DNA of 17,391 bases from Thermodesulfobacteriota bacterium (lineage in GTDB: Bacteria; Desulfobacterota; DSM-4660; Desulfatiglandales; Desulfatiglandaceae), in the NCBI GenBank assembly GCA_028278625.1, contig JANQDY010000256.1, positions 1 through 17,391 of the forward strand, written 5' to 3'. Position 1 is the first letter of the stretch. Every line of letters begins with the position of its first letter. The notes below the pieces were generated by a model. That model saw nothing but the letters and a program-made list of their open reading frames with translations, ran no database searches and was not told the origin of the DNA. A program made the translations under genes and the position numbers. Shown here piece by piece: positions 1 through 7,792 of the stretch.

Positions 1-6
1 CTATAG

Positions 7-195
7 CAAAATGTAAGTCGAAAATCAAGGCAAAAGCGATTTTATTCGCAAGTATTTCAAATGGTTAAATTGGTTTTACTTTTTACAGGACCATCAAAAA
101 TGGAACTGAAAAAAGACGGAAGCGTTTCCAAACCCATTGTCATCTTTGAAATAAAAGACGGCAAAAAAGTTATCGCGGATCGATTGGAAAAGTAG
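7..195 (+). pseudogene. C-terminal fragment of a periplasmic (LivK-type) binding protein
   Basis: The frame ending at the TAG at 193-195 reads FTGPSKMELKKDGSVSKPI, followed by VIFEIKDGKKVIADRLEK. This resembles the extreme C-terminus of type 1 periplasmic binding proteins (Peripla_BP_6) of Liv/HAAT importers, where a GP..G strand is followed by 'KPIVIFEIKDGK'. The position directly before livH, livM-G and livF fits that role. The homologous part begins near base 82. Upstream in the same frame there is only low-complexity, lysine-rich sequence and an in-frame TAG at 4-6, and the other two forward frames are also blocked within the first 70 bases. The gene therefore looks broken (frameshift or deletion), or the window start carries a sequence error. 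An internal ATG at 61 gives only 44 residues. The family assignment is inferred from a short tail, so it is moderate at best. Confidence 0.5.
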
Positions 196-221
196 CGCGC
201 TGACCGCACCTTTGGCGGGGG

Positions 222-271
222 TCTCGTCAAAACAGGCGCTGGAACACCCAAAACAACGGCCTCTGACGAGA
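222..271. repeat. Inverted repeat between the binding-protein end and livH
   Basis: TCTCGTCA at 222-229 pairs perfectly with TGACGAGA at 264-271, with a 34-base loop, and the stem can extend with mismatches into the flanking G/C-rich bases. There is no T-run, so it is not a normal intrinsic terminator. A stem-loop between a highly expressed binding-protein gene and its permease genes can stabilise or attenuate mRNA in other importer operons; that role here is only inference. Confidence 0.3.
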
Positions 272-387
272 TCCTCGCGCCGATTTCACCAAAACTCTGA
301 TGGTTTCCAATCATATAGCAGCAATTTTAGTGAGTGATATGTTTGGAAATCCGCAGTGCCCCAATTGAACCGGGAAAGGGGCGCTGG

Positions 388-1299
388 ATGGGATGGCCTA
401 TGCTGGAATCCGTGGTTCAATTGTTCATCAGCGGTATTATTACCGGAAGTCTGATCGCCCTGACAGGGGTAAGCTGGGGAATCATTTATGGCACCACCCA
501 TATTTTCCATTTTGCCCATGGTCTCACATTTACCTTTGCCGCCTATATGATGGTCCTGTTTCACGTCATTTCAAAGATACCGCTGGCCCTCTCCTTTTTC
601 TTGGGGTTGGCGGCGGCGGCACTCTTGGGCTGCATGATTGAACGGCTCATCTACCGCCCCATTCGACGGGTGGGGGGTGTTCAGTTGACGGTATTTTTGG
701 CCGCCATGGGAACCATGGTGGTGGGCGAAGCATTGCTTCATGTGTTTTTCACCCCGTCGCCGCGTCCCCTTCCCGGTTTTCCGGAAGAATTGATCGTCAT
801 GGGGCCGTTCTATTTTACCACCGCCGATCTGGGCCTGGTTGTGTCGGCGTGGCTGAGCATCGGGCTGCTGGAATTGCTTTTTGCCAGAACAAGTTGGGGA
901 AGAGAGATCCGGGCCGTCAGAAGCAATCCGGAAATGGCCACTACTGTCGGCATTGACATCAAGAAAATCTTCCTCCTTGTTTTTGCTCTGGGATCGGTGT
1001 TGATGGGTATCGGCGCCTTTTTTCATACCATAAGGTCCGCGGCCACCCCCCACATGGGTCTTGAGCCGCTTTTAATGGCTTTCATAGCTGTTTTCCTGGG
1101 CGGTGTGGGAAAGAACTGGGGCGTGGCACTGGCTGGAATGCTGATCGGGATCGGTGAAAACCTGAGCCTGCTAATTCTGCCCGCCCAATACAAGACGATT
1201 ATTGTTTTCGCCATCATGTTCATCTTTCTCATATTCCGGCCCCAAGGTCTCATGGGTGGGCTTAAGAAAAATGAAAAATTGACAATAAGGGAAGAATAG
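388..1299 (+). CDS. livH: Branched-chain amino acid-type ABC transporter permease (LivH)
   Basis: This is one of the two inner-membrane permeases of a Liv/HAAT importer. It forms the translocation channel together with the LivM part of the next gene. The protein has about eight hydrophobic segments. The N-terminal GIITGSLIALTGVSWGIIYG followed by FHFAHG is typical of LivH. The cytoplasmic loop WGREIRAVRSNPEMATTVGI is the ATPase-coupling region, and the C-terminus ends FRPQGLMGG. A GTG at 334 would add 18 poorly conserved residues. I prefer the ATG at 388, which is preceded by GGAAAGGGG at about Shine-Dalgarno distance and gives 303 residues, close to the usual LivH length; the ATG at 400 is also possible. 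The stop is two bases before the next start, so the genes are almost certainly cotranscribed. The substrate is unknown; such importers also carry aromatic and other carboxylates. Confidence 0.9.
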   Translation: MGWPMLESVVQLFISGIITGSLIALTGVSWGIIYGTTHIFHFAHGLTFTFAAYMMVLFHVISKIPLALSFFLGLAAAALLGCMIERLIYRPIRRVGGVQLTVFLAAMGTMVVGEALLHVFFTPSPRPLPGFPEELIVMGPFYFTTADLGLVVSAWLSIGLLELLFARTSWGREIRAVRSNPEMATTVGIDIKKIFLLVFALGSVLMGIGAFFHTIRSAATPHMGLEPLLMAFIAVFLGGVGKNWGVALAGMLIGIGENLSLLILPAQYKTIIVFAIMFIFLIFRPQGLMGGLKKNEKLTIREE

Positions 1300-1301
1300 C
1301 C

Positions 1302-3017
1302 TTGGATTACATCATCCATATTATTAATTCCGTGTTGATCTATATCACCCTGGTGGCTTCTTTGAACCTCATTTTGGGTTACGCCGGCATCGTCTCCATG
1401 TGCCACGCGGCCCTGTTCGGCATCGGTGGCTATGTATCAGCGCTCCTTGCCATGCATTTGGGATTGAATTTCCTGATTGGCATTTTGTTGGCCATGGCAA
1501 CCACCGGCATCATCGGTCTGTTGCTTGCGATTCCGTCACTACGTATAAAAGACGAATATCTGATTCTGTTCACCTGCGCTTTTCAGCTTGTGGTATATGG
1601 GCTGATGGTCACGGAGATTGATATCACTCGCGGTGAGACCGGACTATCGGCGATTCCCCGGGCCAACCTGTTCGGACTTCAGTTTGTGACACCCAGGTCC
1701 TATCTCCCGTTGTTACTGGTGCTCTGTGCCATCCTCTTCCTTATCTGCTGGCGCGTGAGCCATTCACCTTTTGGCAGAATGCTCAAGTGCATCAGGGAAA
1801 ATGAAAGCGCCACGGAATCATTGGGCAAAAACGTTCTTCAGCAAAAAGTGCTGACGTTCATGGTGGGGGGAATGGTCGCCGGAGCCGCCGGCAGTATTTT
1901 CGCTCATTACAACGCCTATCTCAATCCCGTCAGCTTTAGCCTCCATTCAACCATTCTCATGATTGCCATGGTTATTCTGGGCGGTTCAGCCAATATGCTG
2001 GGCTCCGTCGTCGGGGCCCTGCTCCTTTTGGGTATACCCGAGGCCCTTCGATTCATTCCGGGCACCGCGACGCTCATCGGCCCCCTCAGGGACGTTGTAT
2101 ACGGCGGCTTGCTGATCCTTTTCATGAGATTTCTCCCCCAGGGTCTGATACCGGAGCACGCGGGAATGAGGCCCCCTCAGGACCTTGATGTGGACAAATC
2201 ATTCAGTGGTACCGGCAGTATCGCCCATGCCCAAAGGGAAACGGTCCCGAACGGGGAAGCCCGATCCGTTCTTGAAGTCCGGGGAATCCGTAAAAATTTC
2301 GGCGGCATTCAGGCGGTTAAATCCTTTGCAATGGACCTGCTGCCCGGGAAGATTACAGCGCTTGTGGGCCCCAACGGATGCGGCAAAACCACCGTTTTCA
2401 ACATAATCAGCGGCTTCATCCGGCCCGACGAGGGGGTGGTCTCCATGAAGGGCCGGGAAATCACAAAGACCACGCCCCACGAATTGGTCAGGCGGGGCCT
2501 TGTTCGAAGCTGGCAGGACGTCCGCATTTTCGAAAACATGTCCATGCTTGACAATGTCATGGTTGCCTGCCCGAATCAAGGCGGTGAAAATCTGCTGAAA
2601 CTCTTTTTCGCCCCCGCGAGCGTAGCGGCAGAAGAGAAGGTCAATTTCAAGAAGGCCATGACCTGCCTGAATTTCGTGGGGTTGGCCCATAAGGCTCACC
2701 AGCTTGCGGGGCAGGTTTCCTATGCCGAACAAAAACTGTTGTCATTGGCACGGTTGCTTGCCACCGAATGTTCCATTTTTCTTCTGGATGAGCCAGCCTC
2801 GGGAGTGGACCTGACATCCGTGGAACAAATGAAAAAGGTGATTCAGAATCTGGCTGACGCGGGAAAGACCATCTGTCTGGTGGAGCATAATCTCGATGTG
2901 GTGAGAGACCTGGCCCACCAGGCATATTTCATGGATCAGGGGGATGTTTTGCGAAAAGGCACACCTTCCGAACTCATGGCGGATGCCAAATTATCTGAAA
3001 TATACTTCGGGAGTTGA
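1302..3017 (+). CDS. livM-livG fusion: Fused LivM permease / LivG ATPase of a HAAT importer
   Basis: A single 571-residue protein carries both parts. Residues 1 to about 285 are a LivM-type permease with multiple membrane helices: an N-terminal SLNLILGYAGIVSMCHAALF segment and a coupling loop near FGRMLKCIRENESATESLG. After a polar linker (about 286-320), residues from about 322 onwards are a LivG-type ATPase. Walker A is GPNGCGKTT at 356-364, the signature-like segment is VSYAEQ at 472-477, Walker B is FLLDEP with D496/E497, and VEHN holds the switch histidine. Translation starts at a TTG, since no ATG lies nearby, two bases after livH and with AGGGAAG upstream. LivM-LivG fusions are known in proteobacteria, so the fusion is not an artefact of reading. 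The signature deviates from the usual LSYGQQ: glycine is replaced by alanine and glutamine by glutamate. LivF follows six bases after the stop. Confidence 0.92.
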   Translation: MDYIIHIINSVLIYITLVASLNLILGYAGIVSMCHAALFGIGGYVSALLAMHLGLNFLIGILLAMATTGIIGLLLAIPSLRIKDEYLILFTCAFQLVVYGLMVTEIDITRGETGLSAIPRANLFGLQFVTPRSYLPLLLVLCAILFLICWRVSHSPFGRMLKCIRENESATESLGKNVLQQKVLTFMVGGMVAGAAGSIFAHYNAYLNPVSFSLHSTILMIAMVILGGSANMLGSVVGALLLLGIPEALRFIPGTATLIGPLRDVVYGGLLILFMRFLPQGLIPEHAGMRPPQDLDVDKSFSGTGSIAHAQRETVPNGEARSVLEVRGIRKNFGGIQAVKSFAMDLLPGKITALVGPNGCGKTTVFNIISGFIRPDEGVVSMKGREITKTTPHELVRRGLVRSWQDVRIFENMSMLDNVMVACPNQGGENLLKLFFAPASVAAEEKVNFKKAMTCLNFVGLAHKAHQLAGQVSYAEQKLLSLARLLATECSIFLLDEPASGVDLTSVEQMKKVIQNLADAGKTICLVEHNLDVVRDLAHQAYFMDQGDVLRKGTPSELMADAKLSEIYFGS

Positions 3018-3023
3018 CGGAAA

Positions 3024-3722
3024 ATGCTGCTGCAAACGAAACATCTATTTGCCGGATATCATAAAAAACAGGTGATCTACGATGTATCCCTTGGGGTGCG
3101 CGAGGGCGAAATCATAAGCCTTATCGGCCATAACGGTGCCGGAAAAACCACAACACTGAAAACCATCTTCGGCCTGATCAAAGCCGACAGCGGGGAAGTG
3201 ATCTATGACGGTCGATCCATTGGAGGTCTTGATACATCGCTCAGTGTCAAAAACGGCATGTGTCTCGTGCCTCAAGAGCGGTTTACCTTTCCGGATCTCA
3301 CGGTTTACGAAAACCTGATGCTGGGGGCCCGCAACGAGAAAAACAAAGACACGATCAAGAACAACGAAAATGAGGTCTACCGGTTGTTCCCCATTTTACG
3401 GGAAAGGCTCCCTCAGAGGGCCGGAACCATGAGCGGCGGTCAGCAGCGGATGCTCTCCATGGGTATCGCGCTTATGGCAAACCCTCGATTCGTCATGTTC
3501 GACGAACCGTCCATCGGCCTGGCTCCCCTTGTGGTATCGGAAATTGGGAAAACCATCGAATACATCGCCTCAACGGGCATCGCCGCCCTACTTGTGGAAC
3601 AGAACATAAAACAGGCCTTGCGGCTGGGTAACCGGGTATATGTCATGAAGAACGGACGCATCGTTTTGGAGGAGACGGGGAAAAGGCTTCTGGAGCGGGA
3701 AGAGTGGTGGGACCTGTTCTGA
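3024..3722 (+). CDS. livF: HAAT importer ATPase LivF
   Basis: This is the second ATP-binding subunit of the importer, which would pair with the LivG half of the preceding fusion on the inner face of the membrane. The 232-residue length is normal for LivF. Walker A is GHNGAGKTT (35-43), the ABC signature is a canonical MSGGQQ (136-141), Walker B is FVMFDEP (D160/E161), and the H-loop region LLVEQN has the Q replacement for H that is typical of LivF. The C-terminal segment YVMKNGRIVLEETG is also usual. The ATG sits six bases after the previous stop with only a weak ribosome site (GACGGAAA), suggesting translational coupling. No clear intrinsic terminator follows; about 240 bases separate it from the regulator gene. 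Confidence 0.93.
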   Translation: MLLQTKHLFAGYHKKQVIYDVSLGVREGEIISLIGHNGAGKTTTLKTIFGLIKADSGEVIYDGRSIGGLDTSLSVKNGMCLVPQERFTFPDLTVYENLMLGARNEKNKDTIKNNENEVYRLFPILRERLPQRAGTMSGGQQRMLSMGIALMANPRFVMFDEPSIGLAPLVVSEIGKTIEYIASTGIAALLVEQNIKQALRLGNRVYVMKNGRIVLEETGKRLLEREEWWDLF

Positions 3723-3897
3723 TGAAGCAGTTCACAAGACTCGGGAAACAGCCGATCGATCAAGCCACTGCCAGCAGAAGAAACGCCCATAAATCATCAA
3801 TCGCCTTCCCGTGAAGCATCAGCGGCCTTTTAGCGTCGTAACTCTTCCGGTAAATACTCCCCCGCCATTTTCTTATCATCCCATCCCTTCCTTTCCC

Positions 3898-3927
3898 TTG
3901 ACGTCCGGCCCGTCATGTGTTTACTTT
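3898..3927 (+). promoter_or_regulatory. Possible sigma70-type promoter of the regulator gene
   Basis: TTGACG at 3898-3903 and TACTTT at 3922-3927, 18 bases apart, lie about 40 bases before the activator ATG. The -35 is good (5 of 6) and the -10 is weak (3 of 6). The rest of the 3723-3964 gap shows no gene and no convincing hairpin with a T-run. Confidence 0.3.
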
Positions 3928-3964
3928 ATGAAACAATTTTAATCAAACGGACCCGGGGGGACAT

Positions 3965-5410
3965 ATGAACGAAGCGTTTGCCAAGACACTTGAAAGGATG
4001 GGGCTTACCAAGAGCGCTCTTCGAATACTGGAAAATTCCTATGACGGCGTCATGATAACCGCCAAAGACAGCAGCATCGTCTTTGTCAATAGCGCCTATT
4101 CCCGCATTCTGGGCGTTTCCCCTGAAAAGGTGCTGGGAGAGAAACTCTCCAAAATAGAGCCTGGCTCCATCACTTTGAAGGTGTTGAAAAGCGGCCGGGA
4201 ATCGATTCACATCTACGAACGGGTCGCTACCTTGAACGAGACCATATTCGGTTCCGTATTGCTGCTCCCATCCGCTGACAACGTGTTGGGCTCCGTTTCC
4301 ATCATTACAAAACCGAAAGAGAACATGAAGGAGACAGACGTTTTTGACGCCAAGAAATATATCGAATACTGCATGGATGAAAAACTCGCCCTGGAGCGGC
4401 CCCTTCCCCAGTCTTTTGGAATGATTGTGGGTCAGGACAAGCGTCTTCGCCGGGCCCTGTACAGCGCCTTTAAAGCAAGCAAATCTGATTTTCCCGTTCT
4501 GATCCTGGGTGAAAGCGGAACCGGAAAAGAACTCTTCGCCCGGGCCATTCATGAAAACAGCAACCGCAAGGGCCGTCGGTTTGTGGGGCTCAATTGCGCC
4601 GCCATTCCCACGACACTTGTGGAGTCGGAACTATTTGGTTACGAAAACGGCTCTTTCACCAATGCCCGAAGAGGCGGGAGCCGGGGTCTGCTGGATATGG
4701 CCCATGGGGGCACGCTTCTCTTTGATGAAATAGGGGATTTTGAACTCCCGACCCAGGCAAAAATCCTGCGGGTACTGGAAGAGAGGGTATTTCGTCGGGT
4801 TGGGGGAAGAAAAGACATCCGCCTTGATCTGCGAATCATCAGCGCCACCAACAAAGACCTCAAAACCATGATCTTCAACGGCGAATTCAGAGAAGACCTC
4901 TTTTACCGAATCAACACCATGATCATCCATATCCCTCCCTTAAGGGACAGGGGAAACGACCTCACCCTATTGGCCCATCATTTTCTTGGGGAATTCTGTC
5001 GCAAATACGGTAAAAGAACTGAAATTTCAACGGAATCTCTCGATATTTTAAATAGTTACAATTGGCCCGGAAACGTCAGGGAACTCCGAAACGCCCTCGA
5101 TTATGCGGTGAACATGGTGGACGGCTCCTCCATCACTCCCAAGGACCTGCCATCCTATCTGGTCTTGTGGAAAACCACCACGCCTCTGGGTCAGCGGTTG
5201 GGGCGTCTTGAAAAGGAAAACAAATCAAAATCCACAGAGAGCGGTTCCCTGTACAAACGGATCCTGAACTCCTTTGAAAAGGAACTCCTCGAAATGGCGC
5301 TCCAAAAAAGCCGCAATCGCACCCAGGCGATGAAGCTTCTCGGACTCAGCAGAAGAGCGTTTTATCTGAAGCTCAACAAACACGATCTCATCAAAACCCC
5401 TTCCCGATGA
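3965..5410 (+). CDS. PAS-domain sigma54-dependent transcriptional activator
   Basis: This is a bacterial enhancer-binding protein of 481 residues. Residues about 15-110 are a PAS sensor domain (ILENSYDGVMITAKDSSIVF, then NSAYSRILGVSPEKVLG). Residues about 150-385 are the AAA+ sigma54-interaction domain: Walker A GESGTGKE at 182-189, Walker B LLFDE with D254/E255, and the arginine-finger region FREDLFYRIN. The C-terminus (about 440-478) is a Fis-type helix-turn-helix ending in GLSRRAFYLKLNKH. The loop that contacts sigma54, normally GAFTGA, reads GSFTNA at 229-234, an unusual double change. There is no receiver domain, so the PAS domain probably senses a small ligand or cofactor directly. The start ATG follows GGGGGGA. 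The gene sits immediately upstream of a palindrome pair and a sigma54 promoter, which makes it the likely activator of the downstream catabolic operon. Confidence 0.93.
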   Translation: MNEAFAKTLERMGLTKSALRILENSYDGVMITAKDSSIVFVNSAYSRILGVSPEKVLGEKLSKIEPGSITLKVLKSGRESIHIYERVATLNETIFGSVLLLPSADNVLGSVSIITKPKENMKETDVFDAKKYIEYCMDEKLALERPLPQSFGMIVGQDKRLRRALYSAFKASKSDFPVLILGESGTGKELFARAIHENSNRKGRRFVGLNCAAIPTTLVESELFGYENGSFTNARRGGSRGLLDMAHGGTLLFDEIGDFELPTQAKILRVLEERVFRRVGGRKDIRLDLRIISATNKDLKTMIFNGEFREDLFYRINTMIIHIPPLRDRGNDLTLLAHHFLGEFCRKYGKRTEISTESLDILNSYNWPGNVRELRNALDYAVNMVDGSSITPKDLPSYLVLWKTTTPLGQRLGRLEKENKSKSTESGSLYKRILNSFEKELLEMALQKSRNRTQAMKLLGLSRRAFYLKLNKHDLIKTPSR

Positions 5411-5427
5411 CGCCCATGTGTATAAAT

Positions 5428-5442
5428 CAGGTGCCTCACCTG
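5428..5442. promoter_or_regulatory. Upstream activator palindrome 1
   Basis: CAGGTG-CCT-CACCTG is a perfect 6-3-6 palindrome 18 bases after the activator stop codon. It shares 11 of 15 positions with the second palindrome at 5468-5482, and both fit CAnnTGCnTCAnnTG. It lies about 240 bases upstream of the predicted transcription start, a normal distance for an enhancer of a Fis-type sigma54 activator. The protein partner is inferred from adjacency. Confidence 0.6.
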
Positions 5443-5466
5443 TGCATGTTCCAATAGGTATACATT

Positions 5467-5483
5467 CCATTTGCATCAAATGG
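5467..5483. promoter_or_regulatory. Upstream activator palindrome 2
   Basis: CCATTTG-CAT-CAAATGG is a perfect 7-3-7 palindrome whose centre is 40 bases (close to four helical turns) from the centre of palindrome 1. Its inner 15 bases have the same layout and 11 identical positions. Two phased copies of one dyad are the typical arrangement for cooperative binding by an enhancer-binding protein dimer pair. Confidence 0.6.
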
Positions 5484-5532
5484 CCCATGTCCCCTGCCCT
5501 TTTAACCGACGCCTCCCCTTTGATTTAAAAAT

Positions 5533-5560
5533 GCCGTTACTTTGCCACGGGCGCTTTTTT
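5533..5560 (+). terminator. Weak intrinsic terminator of the activator gene
   Basis: GCCGT (5533-5537) can pair with ACGGGC (5547-5552) with one bulge, followed after GC by six T residues (5555-5560). The stem is short. It lies between the palindromes and the sigma54 promoter, so it would end the regulator transcript without affecting the downstream operon. Confidence 0.35.
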
Positions 5561-5648
5561 ATAAGATCCATTTGTTTCAACAAGTTAATCGTCTCGAAAA
5601 TAAAAGGGGCGCCGAGGATGGTTATTTTATGGGTGTCAAGGGGGCCTC

Positions 5649-5663
5649 TGGAATAGAACTTGC
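5649..5663 (+). promoter_or_regulatory. Sigma54 (-24/-12) promoter of the catabolic operon
   Basis: TGGAATAGAACTTGC matches the consensus TGGCACG-N4-TTGC with the essential GG (5650-5651) and GC (5662-5663) exactly ten bases apart and an intact TTGC block. Transcription would start near 5675, about 45 bases before the first crotonase ATG. A sigma54 activator gene and two palindromes lie directly upstream. A sequence resembling an IHF site with two mismatches lies at 5578-5590, between enhancer and promoter, where a DNA bend would be expected. Confidence 0.7.
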
Positions 5664-5720
5664 TTAATTGCCGATGTAAAAATGAAGTTTATCGTTCGGA
5701 GCATAAAGTAAGGAAAAAAG

Positions 5721-6503
5721 ATGTCTGATTCAAAAACAGTACTTTTAAATGAACAGAGCGGTGTTGTCACGTTAACCCTGAATCGACCGGAAAAGCTGAA
5801 TGCCTTAAACAGGGACCTCTATGAAAGTCTGGGAAAAGCCCTCAATCAACTGGAGGGAAGAACAGATTACAAAGCGCTCATTATCACCGGTGCCGGAACC
5901 GCCTTCTGCGCGGGGGGCGATATCTCACAGCTCTCATCGGCCGGTTCGAGCATCGAAGCGTCTCAAGAGAGATTGCGCATGTCACACGGCATTGCGGCGC
6001 GCATAAAGGGGATACGGCAGCCGGTCATCATGGCCATTAACGGAGATGCCATCGGCGGCGGTTGCACCCTGGCGCTGAATGGCGATTTGAGAGTCGCATC
6101 CGAAGACGCGCGTTTTGGATTATCCTTCATTCGTCTGGGATTGGTTCCCGACATGGGAGGTCTATATCACTTGCCCCGCCTGGTAGGCATTGGAAAATCG
6201 TTGGAGTTGGCGCTTCTGGGAGACATCATCAATGCCAGGGAAGCGGAAAGAATCGGCTTGATCAATCGAGTGGTAGCGGCCGACCAGCTCGAGGAAGTTG
6301 TCAATGATTGGGCAAAAAAGCTCTCGGGATCCTCCACCTTCACCCTGAGCCTCATAAAAACGGCGCTTCACAAAGGGCTTAACATGGATTTTCCATCGGA
6401 GTTGGAAGACGAGATAAATCTTCAGTCCCTTTGCATGAACAGCATGGATGGAAAAGAGGGCCTTACGGCGTTTCTGGAGAAACGGAAACCTTCCTTCAAG
6501 TAA
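5721..6503 (+). CDS. Enoyl-CoA hydratase/isomerase family protein, PaaG-like
   Basis: This cytoplasmic crotonase-fold enzyme has the usual length (260 residues). It acts on acyl-CoA thioesters through the oxyanion hole formed by CAGGDIS (63-69) and IGGGC (111-115). The two catalytic glutamates of true enoyl-CoA hydratases are absent: the first position is T116 and the second is F136 (in FGLSFIRLG). Instead it has an aspartate, D144, in LVPDMGG. This matches the GL(I/V)PD.GG pattern in which PaaG-type ring-opening or double-bond isomerases carry their catalytic Asp. An isomerase role is therefore more likely than simple hydration. The ATG follows AAGGAAAA. It is the first gene after the sigma54 promoter, and the CoA-transferase follows after 27 bases. 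Confidence 0.88.
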   Translation: MSDSKTVLLNEQSGVVTLTLNRPEKLNALNRDLYESLGKALNQLEGRTDYKALIITGAGTAFCAGGDISQLSSAGSSIEASQERLRMSHGIAARIKGIRQPVIMAINGDAIGGGCTLALNGDLRVASEDARFGLSFIRLGLVPDMGGLYHLPRLVGIGKSLELALLGDIINAREAERIGLINRVVAADQLEEVVNDWAKKLSGSSTFTLSLIKTALHKGLNMDFPSELEDEINLQSLCMNSMDGKEGLTAFLEKRKPSFK

Positions 6504-6530
6504 TCAAGAAGTCCAACCAGGAGGCAAAGC

Positions 6531-7718
6531 GTGGGTAACGTATTAGAGGACATTCGGGTCATTGACATCGGCACCTTTCAAGCCGCTCCTTTCTGTTGTC
6601 AGATTCTGGCGGATTTCGGCGCGGAAGTCATCAGGGTCGAGCCACCCGGCGGTGCCATCGACAGGGAACTCGGGCCATTCACGCCGGATGGGGAGAATTT
6701 TGCGGTCGCCATGTACGGGCGCAACAAAAAGGGGATAACCCTCAACTTGCAGCACGAAAAAGGAAAAGGGCTTTTAAAGGAACTTGTGAAGCGATCCGAC
6801 GTGTTGGTGACCAACCTCACATCCCGTGCCGTGAAAACCCTTGCCCTCACCTATGAAACCCTGAAAGAAACCAATGAGCGTCTTATTTACACGTCCATCA
6901 CCGGATTCGGTCAAAACGGACCCTATGCCGAGCGACCCGGTTTTGACCCAATTTTTCAAGGGATTACCGGTCACATGTCCATTACCGGGTTCAAAGACAG
7001 CCCTCCAACGAAATCGGGGTCTTCATTGACCGACTATGGCGGAGGTCTTTACGGCGCCATCGGAATTCTCCTGGCGCTCCGCCATCGTGACAGAACCGGT
7101 CAGGGCCAATCCATCGATATCGCCATGCTTGATGCGGGGGTTTCATTCATGGAAGCCGTGTACTCTCAATACAGGGTCTTGAATGACGTTCAGCCCCGAA
7201 TGGGAAATGCCCGTCCATTCAGCGCCCCCACTGACGCATACCGGTGCAAAGACGGGTATGTTTATCTGGCCATCACCTTTGATCGAATGTGGCGGCGCTT
7301 CACCAAGGTCATTGGCCGGGAAGACCTTAAGGATGATCCTCGCTTTTTTAGCAGTGAGCTTCGCCGCAAGAATCGGGATTTCATGAACAGCCTGGCCGAG
7401 GGCTGGCTGGCGGATAAGACAAGGGAGGCGGCGGTGTTGCTGTTAACCGAGGCAGGCATTCCCGCCGGCCCTGTGAACACCGTTACCGAAGCACTGATGG
7501 ATCCGCAGATCAACGCCCGTGAGATGATCGTGGAACTTGAGCATCCCCGAATCGGCACGGTTCCGGTGGCCGGCATCGTCCCCAGGCTTTCGAAGACACC
7601 GGGCGCCATTAAAACCCCCGTTCCCGATGCGGGGCAACACAACACTGAAATATACACCGGTCTGCTCGGATATTCGGATGACCAGCTGTCCCGGCTAAAG
7701 GCGGAGAAAATTGTTTGA
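6531..7718 (+). CDS. CaiB/BaiF family (class III) CoA-transferase
   Basis: This enzyme moves coenzyme A from a donor thioester to a carboxylic acid and so activates a substrate for CoA-dependent chemistry. The 395 residues match the family. The N-terminus has DIGTFQAAPFCCQILADFGA then EVIRVEPP, the CoA-binding start of family III transferases. SITGFGQNGPYAERPGFD is the conserved central block. The presumed catalytic aspartate, which forms the aspartyl-CoA anhydride, is D201 in IDIAMLDAG. The start is a GTG with an excellent AGGAGG eight bases upstream; no other start has such a site. With the neighbouring AMP-forming ligase and crotonases it resembles the CaiB/CaiC/CaiD enzyme set of carnitine-type metabolism, but many aromatic and alicyclic acid pathways use the same families, so the substrate stays open. 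Confidence 0.92.
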   Translation: MGNVLEDIRVIDIGTFQAAPFCCQILADFGAEVIRVEPPGGAIDRELGPFTPDGENFAVAMYGRNKKGITLNLQHEKGKGLLKELVKRSDVLVTNLTSRAVKTLALTYETLKETNERLIYTSITGFGQNGPYAERPGFDPIFQGITGHMSITGFKDSPPTKSGSSLTDYGGGLYGAIGILLALRHRDRTGQGQSIDIAMLDAGVSFMEAVYSQYRVLNDVQPRMGNARPFSAPTDAYRCKDGYVYLAITFDRMWRRFTKVIGREDLKDDPRFFSSELRRKNRDFMNSLAEGWLADKTREAAVLLLTEAGIPAGPVNTVTEALMDPQINAREMIVELEHPRIGTVPVAGIVPRLSKTPGAIKTPVPDAGQHNTEIYTGLLGYSDDQLSRLKAEKIV

Positions 7719-7792
7719 TAAAGTGATGTCCCATTGCTTATGCGGGGTCAATCCAGGCGGTTATTAAAGATACTTCTGAAGAATTTAATATC

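Noticed and set aside
348..366. A second sigma54-like TGG/TGC pair before livH
   Set aside because: The GG and GC are eleven bases apart instead of ten, which sigma54 does not tolerate well.
571..1053. A 160-codon minus-strand open frame within livH
   Set aside because: Its composition (His, Gln and Arg rich) is the usual reverse image of a membrane-protein gene.
3926..4552. A 208-codon minus-strand open frame over the activator gene start
   Set aside because: It overlaps a clearly coding PAS/AAA+ protein and shows no domain or ribosome site.
5471..5656. A 61-codon forward frame between activator and crotonase
   Set aside because: It starts inside a palindrome, ends at the sigma54 promoter and has no protein-like features.
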